A DNA stretch of 49,744 nucleotides, from positions 1-49,744 of the forward strand of contig NZ_CABVGX010000043.1 in NCBI RefSeq assembly GCF_902497625.1. The letters are read 5' to 3'. The notes beneath the pieces were generated by a model. That model saw nothing but the letters and a program-made list of their open reading frames with translations, had not been told where the DNA came from and searched no databases. A program made the translations under genes and the position numbers. Within the stretch, counting starts at the first letter, position 1, and each line of letters starts with the position of its first letter. The stretch is from Pseudomonas fluorescens. GTDB taxonomy: Bacteria; Pseudomonadota; Gammaproteobacteria; Pseudomonadales; Pseudomonadaceae. Positions 7,703-15,383 of this stretch are shown here, one piece after another.

Positions 7703-8692
7703 CTACTGCTCCGCCAGCCCCGGCGCTTCCCGAATTATCAAGTGATCCAGATTCTCGATATTCGCACTGAACACCCCGAACGTTTGCTCGGGATTTTTCT
7801 TGCTCGGCACTTGCTGCAACTCCGGTGTCACACCGTAGAAAAAACAGAACAGCTCTTTGTCGCTGTCGACGGCGTGCTTTATTTCTTCCAGAAATGCTTT
7901 GCGCTTGCGGTAGTTCTCGATCAACTTCTTGCTCAAGTAAACGTTGACTGAGTAAGGCTTCTTCTTCGCCTCATCCGCCTGCTTGAACCAGATTTTCTGC
8001 TCGAAATCGATCCGGAAGCTTTGGGTGTAATCCTTGATCTCCTTGATCTTGCCCCAGCAAATCAGCCCCTTGTTGTCCGTCAGGTATTCGATTTTCTTGA
8101 AGAAAGACGAGTACGGCGCCGAGTGCTCGCCAATCTTCAGCGGCATCCGCTTGAGCAGATCTTTGTCTTCGAAGTTGGAAACGAAGCACTCCACGGGGTG
8201 GGCGAAAACGCTGGTTTTGTCCGGCGCCGTTTCAGGACCTGAATGCACAGCGTCGTTGTTCGTCATCGTCTTTTCCCGGGTATCCCGAGTTACATCCTCT
8301 GCAGCCACTTGGCTGGACGGCTTACGTACATACTGACGCCGGGTCAGCAACAACTCCGACGGAAAATGCTCCTCGCGACTGTCATCCGTTTCCGCACCGT
8401 CCGCGTCCACACCGGCCTCCGGTGTCTTAAAACTGACGTAAGGACAATCCGCCGCGTGCCGGGTGCTGGGGGTGTTCTTGAAGTGCGGGGTGCGAACGTA
8501 ATTCACGTTTTTGGCGTTGAACGTCGTCAACACATTTGTCGCCTCGAAGGCGGATCTGCAAGCGTCATTGGGGCATTGGAAGTGTTCCTTGGCAGAATCG
8601 AATTCCATCGTCTCGTCGAAATTGAGATCGCGTACGTCATAGATCGACAGCTTGGTGTCGAGGCCGAGGCAGTAGGCGAGGTCGAATTTCAT
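7703..8692 (-). CDS. Uncharacterised protein with N-terminal zinc-knuckle-like motif
   Basis: A 329-residue soluble protein whose function I do not recognise. Residues about 38-86 contain CPNDAC, then VRTPHFKNTPSTRH and ADCPY, a C-x4-C...HF...H-x3-C arrangement like the zinc motif of CoiA-like and other DNA-related proteins. A polar, probably disordered stretch follows (about 90-160). The C-terminal half is a mixed alpha/beta domain (KIEYLTDNKGLICWGKIKEI and YGVTPELQQVPSKK). The start at 8692 was preferred because residues upstream (from 8752) are low-complexity proline/serine. The gene stands alone, with no operon partner; it may be an accessory nucleic-acid-related gene. Confidence 0.65.
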   Translation of the reverse strand: MKFDLAYCLGLDTKLSIYDVRDLNFDETMEFDSAKEHFQCPNDACRSAFEATNVLTTFNAKNVNYVRTPHFKNTPSTRHAADCPYVSFKTPEAGVDADGAETDDSREEHFPSELLLTRRQYVRKPSSQVAAEDVTRDTREKTMTNNDAVHSGPETAPDKTSVFAHPVECFVSNFEDKDLLKRMPLKIGEHSAPYSSFFKKIEYLTDNKGLICWGKIKEIKDYTQSFRIDFEQKIWFKQADEAKKKPYSVNVYLSKKLIENYRKRKAFLEEIKHAVDSDKELFCFFYGVTPELQQVPSKKNPEQTFGVFSANIENLDHLIIREAPGLAEQ

Positions 8693-8967
8693 GGGGGGCT
8701 TCGATCGTTGAGTGGGAAGGGTATTAATAGCGGGAGGCGGGGCGGGTTGCACTGAATGTTTTCAACACGCCGAAACATAACGGACTTCTCTCTACTGTAG
8801 GAGCGAGTTGACTTACGAAAAATCCAAGCAGGCCACTGGATACCCTCCTTCGAAGGCCTTCTTCGCTGGCAGCCCGAATGCTAAGCTGCATTAGCGAAAA
8901 AGCTGGACGACCAAGTGGGCTGCGCAGGGGAGGCTCAAGCGCTTGGGACGGGACAAGGGTTGTGATT

Positions 8968-10146
8968 TCAGGATTTTCGTTCAAGCACAAACAAGCGCGA
9001 TAACAACTCGTCGCGGTCCAGATAACACCCTTGGAAATGTCGTTCGCCTGATGCCGGGTCGAACGCATCCCTGGCGTGCAACACCCGCCGATTGTCGAAC
9101 ACCCAGGCCTGCCCGGCCTCGAGTCGTCTGGCGACTTGCAGCCGGGGCTCGCGGGTCATCCGGATGAATAAACGGTAGGCCTCATACAGCTGCGGCATGA
9201 CCTCGGGCGCGACGTCAAAAGGTCCCCGCAGGAAATTGGCCATGCGGATTTCCCGATACGATCCGTCATCGTTCAGCGCAATGATCGGTGCGTTGCAGCG
9301 GTAATCGTTGCGCGCCGATTTGTTACGAAATTCAACGCTGGTCTGGGTCAGCAACTCGAAGCAGGCGGGTGCGACGCGGCGCAATTCCTCGGCCACCGCA
9401 AAGCCATCCACGAACCGGCTGTTGCCTCCAATGGCGTCATTGCGCAGGCAATACAGAAATTGCACGCCCGGCTGCAGTTCCCGCGTGGGCAAGTCGGTGT
9501 GCAGCGGCAGATTGAAGGCGGTGTAGGCGTTGCTGTCGGCGTCTGCCTTGGACTTGACTTCAAACATCACGCCAAAGCTGCTTTCGCGGATGAACGCCAC
9601 TCGCCGCGCCAGCCCATCCAGCGATCCCGCCGTCGTGGGCGCGTTGCGAATCTGGGTCAACCCGCTGTCGCGTAACGCACGCAGCCAGTCAGTCAGTACC
9701 TGATCGCTGGTCATCACCTCTTCGTAATCAAACCCGGCAAGCTGCTGGTTCATCTCGGATCGCCACAAGTGCGGATGCGCCTGCTCGTGCGCCCGCTCAG
9801 CACGCGACTCGGCGTCATACGCGTGAGCGCGCAGCCAGCCAGGATGAAACACGCTGGCATGTCCGTCAGACCAACCGAGGCGCACGACGCCCGCGTCTTC
9901 GATGCGGGCTTCAACCAGCAGCAGGTCGTCAGGCACGTCGGCAATTTCGAACATTTGCTCGCGTGTCACCGGGTACACGCAGGTCGGGCAGGGGCAGTTA
10001 TCCCGCAGCCACAGATCATGAAAGGGGCTGACACGCCCGTCCGACCACGTCACTTGCAGACTGCCGGGGTGCAAGGTCAGCGCGACCGGGACGGCGGTTA
10101 CAGGATAGCTCCGCCAGTCGGCGATAGTGGCATTCGCTGTGGTCAT
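8968..10146 (-). CDS. Gamma-butyrobetaine hydroxylase-like 2-oxoglutarate dioxygenase
   Basis: A 392-residue Fe(II)/2-oxoglutarate oxygenase of the BBOX/TmpA group, which hydroxylate trimethylammonium substrates (gamma-butyrobetaine to carnitine, or trimethylaminoethylphosphonate). The N-terminal domain has the zinc site Cys51-x-Cys53-x2-Cys56 with His101 as likely fourth ligand. The catalytic domain has His216-x-Asp218 (LPLHTDLPTREL) and distal His357 (RVLHARD), with Arg369 placed for 2-oxoglutarate. The start has AGGAG 6 bases upstream. It is the last gene of a four-gene operon with an alcohol dehydrogenase, a BetI-like regulator and a betaine-type binding protein, which supports a quaternary amine substrate. 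The exact substrate is open. Confidence 0.85.
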   Translation of the reverse strand: MTTANATIADWRSYPVTAVPVALTLHPGSLQVTWSDGRVSPFHDLWLRDNCPCPTCVYPVTREQMFEIADVPDDLLLVEARIEDAGVVRLGWSDGHASVFHPGWLRAHAYDAESRAERAHEQAHPHLWRSEMNQQLAGFDYEEVMTSDQVLTDWLRALRDSGLTQIRNAPTTAGSLDGLARRVAFIRESSFGVMFEVKSKADADSNAYTAFNLPLHTDLPTRELQPGVQFLYCLRNDAIGGNSRFVDGFAVAEELRRVAPACFELLTQTSVEFRNKSARNDYRCNAPIIALNDDGSYREIRMANFLRGPFDVAPEVMPQLYEAYRLFIRMTREPRLQVARRLEAGQAWVFDNRRVLHARDAFDPASGERHFQGCYLDRDELLSRLFVLERKS

Positions 10147-10173
10147 ACGTATCTCCTGCGGGGTGCGGGCTTG

Positions 10174-11091
10174 TTATTGTTGAGCAAGCTTTCCATCAAC
10201 ACTCGCGACACCAGCGGTCCAGCGTTGGCGATCTTCAGGATGATCCTTGAGCCATTGGCGGGCGACAGCCTCGGGCTTCTGCCCGTCGAGTATGGCGACC
10301 ATCATCTGGCTCTCGCCCGAGGTGGTGAAGGTCAGTTGATCGAGCAGTTTCTGCACGTTCGGGCAGCGCTGGGCGTAGCCGGGTTGGGTCACGGTCCATA
10401 CGGTCGCGGCGCCTTCATCCGGGCCCAGCGCATCCTGACTGCCGGTCAGATAATTCATGGCCAGCGTTACATTCATGGGGTGCGGGGTCCAGCCAAAAAA
10501 CACAATGGCAGCCTTGCGGTTGTGGGCGCGACGTACTTCGGCAAGCATGCCCGCTTCGGATGATTCGACAAGCTTGAAATCAGCCAGTCCAAACTGGTTC
10601 TTGTCGATCATGGCCTGGATTTGTTGATTGGTGGCAGAGCCCGATTCTATGCCGTGAATCTTGCCTCCCAGTGCATCCTTGAATTTCGCGATATCGGCAA
10701 ACGTCTTCAAGCCCTGATCGAACAGGTAGCGGGGCACAGCCAGCGTAGCGTTGGCCTGGGTCAAATTGGGCTTGCTGGAGACGGCGATCTGTCCGGCCGC
10801 CACCATGGGCTCGACGCTCGCGTTCATCAGCGGGTTCCAGTAGCCGAGGAACAGGTCGAGTTTCTTGTCCTTGATACCGGTCAAGACGATTTGCTCGGAA
10901 GCGAAAGTCTGCTCGGTCTTGTAGCCAAGATCATCAAGTATCACCTTGGCCACCGCGCTGGTCGCCATGACATCGGTCCAATTGGCGACGCCCATTCGGA
11001 CTTGCTGGCATGACGGCGACTCTGCAGCATTTGCGCAACTGGCTGCCACCAGCAATGCGCAGATTCCTGAAAAGCGAAACACATGGGACAT
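10174..11091 (-). CDS. Glycine betaine/choline-type ABC binding protein (orphan)
   Basis: A 305-residue periplasmic solute-binding protein of the OpuAC/ProX/ChoX family. Residues 1-22 are a signal peptide ending ANA. Aromatic residues expected to cage a trimethylammonium head are visible: ANWTD, FLGYWNPLM and FFGWTPHPMN. The start at 11091 has GGAGG 8 bases upstream. No permease or ATPase gene accompanies it. In P. aeruginosa the binding proteins CbcX, BetX and CaiX share the CbcWV core transporter, so this one may do the same; that is inference. It lies 27 bp before the dioxygenase gene. Confidence 0.88.
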   Translation of the reverse strand: MSHVFRFSGICALLVAASCANAAESPSCQQVRMGVANWTDVMATSAVAKVILDDLGYKTEQTFASEQIVLTGIKDKKLDLFLGYWNPLMNASVEPMVAAGQIAVSSKPNLTQANATLAVPRYLFDQGLKTFADIAKFKDALGGKIHGIESGSATNQQIQAMIDKNQFGLADFKLVESSEAGMLAEVRRAHNRKAAIVFFGWTPHPMNVTLAMNYLTGSQDALGPDEGAATVWTVTQPGYAQRCPNVQKLLDQLTFTTSGESQMMVAILDGQKPEAVARQWLKDHPEDRQRWTAGVASVDGKLAQQ

Positions 11092-11137
11092 GGTCAATTC
11101 CTCCGGGCTAACAGGGCAATGTGGTGAAGTGCTTTTG

Positions 11138-11770
11138 TTATGGCGCACCGTTGGCCAACAGCAGAGTGACTACGTGCAGGCAACAGTTCTGCGCTTTGGT
11201 GGCGCTGAATGCCTTGTGATCCAGCGTCCACTCCAGCCAGAAGCCGTCAATCAGCGCCGTGAGCGTAAGGGCCGCCTGAGCGCTGTCCAGGGTAGTGCCT
11301 TGCTCGACAGCCACCTGTTCAAAACATTTTTCAAGCTCCGAGCGGTAATCGAAGTACAACTTGCGGTTGAGTTTTTTCAACTCCGGGGAAGACACGGTTG
11401 CCCCCCAGAATCCGAGCCAGGTGGTGAGTGTGAACTCGTTGAAAATGCTGCCTTTGAACGAGGACTTGATCATCGCCGTGAGCCGGTCGCGGGCCGAGTG
11501 GGTTTTGTGCGCCAGATGCTGGTCTGTCTCGGCGCGTAGTTGGTCCGTCAAGGCCTGGTACGTACACAGCATCAGCTCCTCTTTGGAGCTGAAGTGATGG
11601 CCGATCAAGCCAATAGAAATTCCGGCCTGCTCGCAGATACGCTCAATAGTGGTTCCGCTGTGCCCGTAGCGTGTAATGCACTGCATGGTCGCCTCGATGA
11701 TCAAGCGCCTGCGGGCCTCCGGTTCAATGCGAGTGCGGCGTTTTTTCTCGGGTTGCAAGGTGTCGCTCAT
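11138..11770 (-). CDS. BetI-like TetR-family regulator
   Basis: A 210-residue repressor. The N-terminal HTH is at residues about 20-62 (YGHSGTTIERICEQAGISIG then LIGHHFSSKEELM), matching BetI, the choline-responsive repressor; the C-terminal part also follows BetI (TTWLGFWGATVSSPELKKLN, then LTALIDGFWLEW). The ATG at 11770 follows the dehydrogenase stop by one base, so translation is coupled. It probably controls its own operon through the two TTGAA-N6-TTCA-type dyads upstream of the first gene. The inducer may be choline or another trimethylammonium compound. Confidence 0.85.
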   Translation of the reverse strand: MSDTLQPEKKRRTRIEPEARRRLIIEATMQCITRYGHSGTTIERICEQAGISIGLIGHHFSSKEELMLCTYQALTDQLRAETDQHLAHKTHSARDRLTAMIKSSFKGSIFNEFTLTTWLGFWGATVSSPELKKLNRKLYFDYRSELEKCFEQVAVEQGTTLDSAQAALTLTALIDGFWLEWTLDHKAFSATKAQNCCLHVVTLLLANGAP

Positions 11771-11771
11771 G

Positions 11772-12956
11772 TCAGTTCCGCGCGAGATCAATGGCTTGGG
11801 TAAGCATTCGTTCGAGTTGTGCCAGGTCGCTGGCCCTTGGGTTGGTCGTGCGGGCAGGATCGAGTAATGCATTGGCGGCGATCGCGGCCATGTTTTCCCG
11901 GGGTACACCGATGGCTGCCAGAGATTTGGGAATGCCGAGAAGGTCCAGTCGGGCACAAATGGCCGTGTAGAAAACGTCGAAATCATTCCCCTGCAAACCC
12001 ATCGCGTGGCACACCGGTGGCAGCCGCGATGTGATGACCTCCCGATTGAACTGCAGGACAACTGGCAGAATGATCGCGTTAGTCAAACCGTGATGAGTGC
12101 CGCAGGCAGCGCCGACCATATGGCTCAGCGCGTGCACCAGCCCGAGTCCTTTGGTGAACGCAACGCCTGCCAGGCATGAGCCTGCCAGCATCCTGCTGCG
12201 CGCTTGCAGATCATTGCCATCAGCCACGGCCACTGGCAGGGCGTCCCACATCAGGTTCAAGGCCTGCAGCGCCACGCCATCGCACAGCGGATTAAAGCTG
12301 GGGACGAACCAGGCTTCCAGCGCATGAATGATCGCATCCATGCCGGTCCACGCTGTCAGGTTGGGGGGTAAGCCCAAGGTCAATTCAGGGTCCAGAACAA
12401 CCGCCACCGGCCTGGCCAGCGGATGCCACACGCAGCCTTTGATGCGGCGCTGCGTATCAGTAATCATGGCCGTGCTTTCGGTTTCCGCGCCGGTGCCGGC
12501 AGTGGTTGGCACGCAGATAACAGGCGGGAAATCTGCGGTTTGGAAGCCTTCCGGTACCGGCCGATCAAAGTCGAAATCCCATAATCGGGCACGGGCCTGG
12601 CCGGCTATGAGCGCTATCGCTTTGCCTGCGTCGAGCCCGCTTCCTCCGCCCAGCGCCACGATTCCGTCTGCCTTCCATTCGCGATAAACGGCTGCGCCGT
12701 GCTCGACCGAAAGGTCGGTCGGATTGCTCTCGACCTCCGCATAAACCGCGCAACGCAAGCCCGCGTCTTTAAGCTGCGCCAGCAATTGCTGCGTAAAGGG
12801 CAGGGCGGCCGTCCCGGCGTCAGTCACGATCAAGGGAGCGCGCATGCCATGGCGTGCACACAATGCCGACAACTCTGCACGCGCACCGGGGCCATATTCG
12901 ATGGGTACCGGCACCGTCCATTGTTGACGTAGGAGTGGGGAAAATTGATCGATCAT
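11772..12956 (-). CDS. Iron-containing (group III) alcohol dehydrogenase
   Basis: A 394-residue NAD(P)-dependent dehydrogenase of the iron-ADH family. It has the dinucleotide-binding GGGSGLDAGKA (103-113), PTTAGTGAETE (150-160), and the metal ligands Asp207 and His211 (GMDAIIHALEAW), His275 (LVHALSHM) and His289 (GTHHG). As first gene of an operon with a BetI-like repressor, a betaine-type binding protein and a gamma-butyrobetaine-hydroxylase-like oxygenase, it may oxidise an alcohol or act on a semialdehyde derived from a trimethylammonium compound; the substrate is inferred only. Start at 12956 has AAAGG 9 bases upstream. Confidence 0.87.
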   Translation of the reverse strand: MIDQFSPLLRQQWTVPVPIEYGPGARAELSALCARHGMRAPLIVTDAGTAALPFTQQLLAQLKDAGLRCAVYAEVESNPTDLSVEHGAAVYREWKADGIVALGGGSGLDAGKAIALIAGQARARLWDFDFDRPVPEGFQTADFPPVICVPTTAGTGAETESTAMITDTQRRIKGCVWHPLARPVAVVLDPELTLGLPPNLTAWTGMDAIIHALEAWFVPSFNPLCDGVALQALNLMWDALPVAVADGNDLQARSRMLAGSCLAGVAFTKGLGLVHALSHMVGAACGTHHGLTNAIILPVVLQFNREVITSRLPPVCHAMGLQGNDFDVFYTAICARLDLLGIPKSLAAIGVPRENMAAIAANALLDPARTTNPRASDLAQLERMLTQAIDLARN

Positions 12957-12999
12957 CTGCGCAGCCTTTGAATGGTGCCTTGATGGTCGACCCTATTCT

Positions 13000-13054
13000 C
13001 TAATGAAATAGTTTTCAATAGCGCGCGCGCTCTTATTGAAGTTATTTTCATTAG
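13000..13054. promoter_or_regulatory. Paired dyads, candidate BetI-like operator
   Basis: An inverted pair, CTAATGAAA-N5-TTTTCAATA (left, 13000-13020; right, 13054-13034 on the opposite strand), agrees at 16 of 21 positions and is separated by GCGCGCGCGCTCT. Each arm is itself a WTGAA-N6-TTCAWT dyad, resembling the TTGAA-N6-TTCAA form of BetI sites. It lies 44-98 bases upstream of the dehydrogenase start. Confidence 0.55.
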
Positions 13055-13157
13055 TAGGTGGTTTGCGGTTGCCTGCCTGTGGCCCTGCCAGAATCCGCGC
13101 TGATTGAATGGATCATCCGCCGAACAAGGGGTCGGTCGCTGGGCGTCACAACAAAAC

Positions 13158-13247
13158 TGTGGGAGCGAGCCTGCTCGCGATTCTCAAGTGCACCGCGGTA
13201 AACATGTCAGGCACCAACTGTGGCGAGGGAGCTTGCTCCCGCTGGGC
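13158..13247 (+). repeat. Two REP-like palindromes in direct orientation
   Basis: TGTGGGAGCGAGCCTGCTCG starts at 13158 and TGTGGCGAGGGAGCTTGCTC at 13219. They belong to two related REP subtypes. Confidence 0.6.
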
Positions 13248-13335
13248 TGCGCAGCAGACCCACCGCGGCGCGCGCGGTGAGTCAGACATTGTTGTTGTCA
13301 GTCCGGCAGTGAAGCCGTGTAAGGTCGAACCTGGG

Positions 13336-13365
13336 TTGCCTGCCTGGTTTGCGCAGGCAATTTTT
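13336..13365 (+). terminator. Orphan terminator-like hairpin
   Basis: TTGCCTGC (13336-13343) pairs with GCAGGCAA (13353-13360), followed by TTTTT. No plus-strand gene precedes it. Confidence 0.45.
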
Positions 13366-13463
13366 CCAGATTTGCATGTGCGGCTTTAAGACGGGGGGCG
13401 GTGGAGGGACAAATTTTGTTGAGGTTGTGCCGTACATGGCGAGATTTGTCGATTGGCGCCGAC

Positions 13464-13495
13464 AAAAAAAACGCTACTTGAAATCTCAAATAGCG
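13464..13495 (-). terminator. Rho-independent terminator downstream of the gene remnant
   Basis: On the minus strand CGCTATTTGA and TTCAAGTAGCG form a stem (13495-13472, one G-U wobble that pairs only in minus-strand RNA) followed by eight U residues (13471-13464). It lies 22 bases after the stop codon of the broken gene at 13517-13823. Confidence 0.75.
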
Positions 13496-13516
13496 ATTGA
13501 TTGAAGACTTGAGGAT

Positions 13517-13823
13517 TCAGAATCCGCGCATCATTCGTGACACCTTCCTCCACCAGGATCCGCGCTGATTGAATGGATCATCCGCCAGCACACGCGGCAT
13601 ATCCCGCAGTCGAATCCACGGTTCATTCTGCCAATGCAACATGCACAGCACATCTTCCACTCAGCGTCGGACGCTCAACCGACCGGGAAGGGCGCGCATC
13701 ACGCAGCGCTGGAACGACCAGATGAGTCAGCCATTCCCGCAGCAGCCGATACTCAGGGCAATAGTGGTAAACCAGCAATGCGTCCTCAAACACCGCGTCC
13801 GACATCTCCAATATCAGATGCAA
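13517..13823 (-). pseudogene. Frameshifted remnant of an unrecognised gene
   Basis: Two overlapping minus-strand frames read like one protein interrupted by a frameshift. The first carries FEDALLVYHYCPEYRLLREW and LTHLVVPALRDARPS; near 13665 the sense moves to another frame with EDVLCMLHWQNEPWIRLRDM, then ADDPFNQRGSWWRKVSRMMR, ending at TGA (13519-13517). An ATG with KFFASDIGD in a third phase just upstream (near 13836) may be the original start, implying a second shift. A strong terminator follows. I do not recognise the family. Confidence 0.4.
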
Positions 13824-13888
13824 AAAATTTCATTGGATTCGGTCGGGCCGTTTTACACGGCTCGTACATTGGTCCCGCAAGCGGCTAT

Positions 13889-14800
13889 TTAGAGGCGACG
13901 TAACGTATCGAGGTGGGCCTGCAAAGCTTTGCTGCTTGGTCTGTCAGACAGCGTGGCGGGCAGCGATAGAGGCTTGTGCCCAAGCGAGCTGTATTCACTT
14001 TGCAAGAGCGCGCCTGCCATTCCGACGAGCAAACTATCCGGATCAACCCACAGCAGACCGAGATCAAATAAGGTATGGATGTCCGCGCGTAGCAATAAAC
14101 CGTTGCTGACCACATTAGTGTCTGCACCCAAATACGGGACGATATGTGCAGCTTCTAACAGGGCTTCAATCTTGCACCCGGTCACTGCACATTGGCCTGC
14201 GTACGCTTTGAACAACTTTTTACGAAAAGAACTCTGGCCTTGGCGACGGACGATGCTTGCAAGAGTGCGCTTGCGTGCGTCGACTACATTAGCGGGATCA
14301 AACTCACCCTGATTCTTTAGCTCAGCTTCGATGTCGGCAATCTTCAGCGTGTGGCTGCTTTCGCGATGAAGCGTGAATTTGGTAGGACCTGATTCTTCAT
14401 GGGCATGATGGAGAAATCGTCCTTCGTAGGTGAAGCCAGCACCAGGATGCTCGTATTTTTTCTTTCGGTAGAACAGCAGCAACTCAAGGCCGCGCTCAAT
14501 GTGTTCCATAATGAGGTGGTCAGTACCTCCCTTGAGCTGACCCTCCATGTGAAGAACATCATCGACCAGCGCATCTTCATATTGCGTGCGGTCTGCGGTT
14601 TTGTGCTCTGTGACGAAAATCAAGACGGAGTCGAGCGCGACGGGTTTGAATATTCCGTTGTTAATGCTCGATGCAGTAATCTCAAAGAGATTGCGAAGGT
14701 CATCGCGGGTGTAGACCTTCCCCGCCTCCAATCGTTGGGACGCGGACGAGCCTGTAAGTGGTTGTAGTACTTTTCTGACCACGGAGTAGTCCTTTTCCAT
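13889..14800 (-). CDS. HNH endonuclease, possible modification-dependent (type IV) restriction enzyme
   Basis: A 303-residue protein. The C-terminal third is an HNH_2 nuclease: Cys204 and Cys209 (CAVTGC), His219 (LEAAHIVPY), Asn233 (SNGLLLRADIHTLFDLGLL) and His242. The N-terminal half (residues about 25-146: YTRDDLRNLFEITASSINNG, DRTQYEDALVDDVLHMEGQ, GLELLLFYRKKKYEHPGAGF) resembles the domain that in several McrA-like and DUF3427-containing proteins is thought to bind modified DNA. The combination suggests restriction of modified foreign DNA, but no methylase or partner is adjacent. The ribosome site at 14800 is weak, and base composition looks less GC-rich than the neighbours, consistent with acquisition. 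Confidence 0.75.
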   Translation of the reverse strand: MEKDYSVVRKVLQPLTGSSASQRLEAGKVYTRDDLRNLFEITASSINNGIFKPVALDSVLIFVTEHKTADRTQYEDALVDDVLHMEGQLKGGTDHLIMEHIERGLELLLFYRKKKYEHPGAGFTYEGRFLHHAHEESGPTKFTLHRESSHTLKIADIEAELKNQGEFDPANVVDARKRTLASIVRRQGQSSFRKKLFKAYAGQCAVTGCKIEALLEAAHIVPYLGADTNVVSNGLLLRADIHTLFDLGLLWVDPDSLLVGMAGALLQSEYSSLGHKPLSLPATLSDRPSSKALQAHLDTLRRL

Positions 14801-14922
14801 GAGTCTGTAGGAAAAGGGATAGTGCAGTAGTAGTCCATCTTGTTACAAATCCAAATTAAGGTCAGAACGCCACCATTGCGCAAATCAAGCTTTCTGCACC
14901 GACTGCCTCCGTTACGTCGTAA

Positions 14923-15160
14923 TCACCGTGCGCCACCAGCCTTCAAATCCCTCAGAAAATAAACAACCCGCTCAGTCTCCTCGAACCCCAACGCCTCATG
15001 CATTGCATGGCTCACTTGATTCTCTACCAGCGCATCCGAAGTCAACTCGGTGCACCCCATTTTTACAGCCCATAGTTCGACGCTCGCTACCAGTTGCCGC
15101 GCGATGCCTTGGCCGCGATGGGCGGGTTGGACGTTTGCTGCTGAGCGCTCATGCGGCTGT
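14923..15160 (-). pseudogene. C-terminal fragment of a GNAT acetyltransferase (AAC(6')-like)
   Basis: The minus strand encodes a GNAT coenzyme A site, HRGQGIARQLVASVELWAVK, followed by GCTELTSDALVENQVSHAMH and EALGFEETERVVYFLRDLK, ending at TGA (14925-14923). This order is that of aminoglycoside 6'-N-acetyltransferase-like proteins. Upstream of about 15135 the frame loses similarity and no start or N-terminal half is found. It is therefore a truncated, presumably inactive gene. Confidence 0.65.
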
Positions 15161-15285
15161 CGACCTGGCTACGGAGGGAGGAGCTTAGATGACGTGTCAC
15201 GATTACCTTTCTTGGTGCCCCTTCTGGTAAGCCCGTACGCCAGCGTGTCGTCCAATTCATAACATTCGAGGCTCGCGATTGAGAC

Positions 15286-15316
15286 AAAAAAAGGGTTGCC
15301 ATTTGGCAACCCTTTT
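15286..15316 (-). terminator. Rho-independent terminator of nrdB
   Basis: AAGGGTTGCC and GGCAACCCTT (15291-15300 and 15305-15314) form a 10-bp stem with a four-base loop; on the minus strand it is followed by a run of seven U. It lies about 70 bp after the nrdB stop. Confidence 0.85.
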
Positions 15317-15383
15317 CGACAGAAGCTATTTCATTTTTAATGAGATGGATTCAGGTCGTGATGCGACTCCACGGCCACGATTA

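Larger units (their letters stand above)
12957..13516. other. Gene-free stretch with operators, REPs, repeat and terminators
   Basis: No credible gene is seen. It holds the operator pair at 13000-13054, a 29-bp direct repeat copy at 13093-13121 (second copy 13558-13586), REP palindromes at 13158-13181 and 13219-13247, a plus-strand terminator-like hairpin at 13336-13365, and a minus-strand terminator at 13464-13495. Confidence 0.6.
13093..13586. repeat. 29-bp direct repeat, two copies (13093-13121 and 13558-13586)
   Basis: The two copies are identical and 465 bp apart. The downstream copy lies in the 3' part of a broken minus-strand gene. The first copy is flanked as if a 37-bp segment between two ATCCGCGC words (13521 and 13558) had been deleted from a duplicate of that 3' end. 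Confidence 0.6.

Noticed and set aside
13108..13389. 93-codon plus-strand frame
   Set aside because: It runs through two REP palindromes and a repeat copy and has no domain-like sequence.
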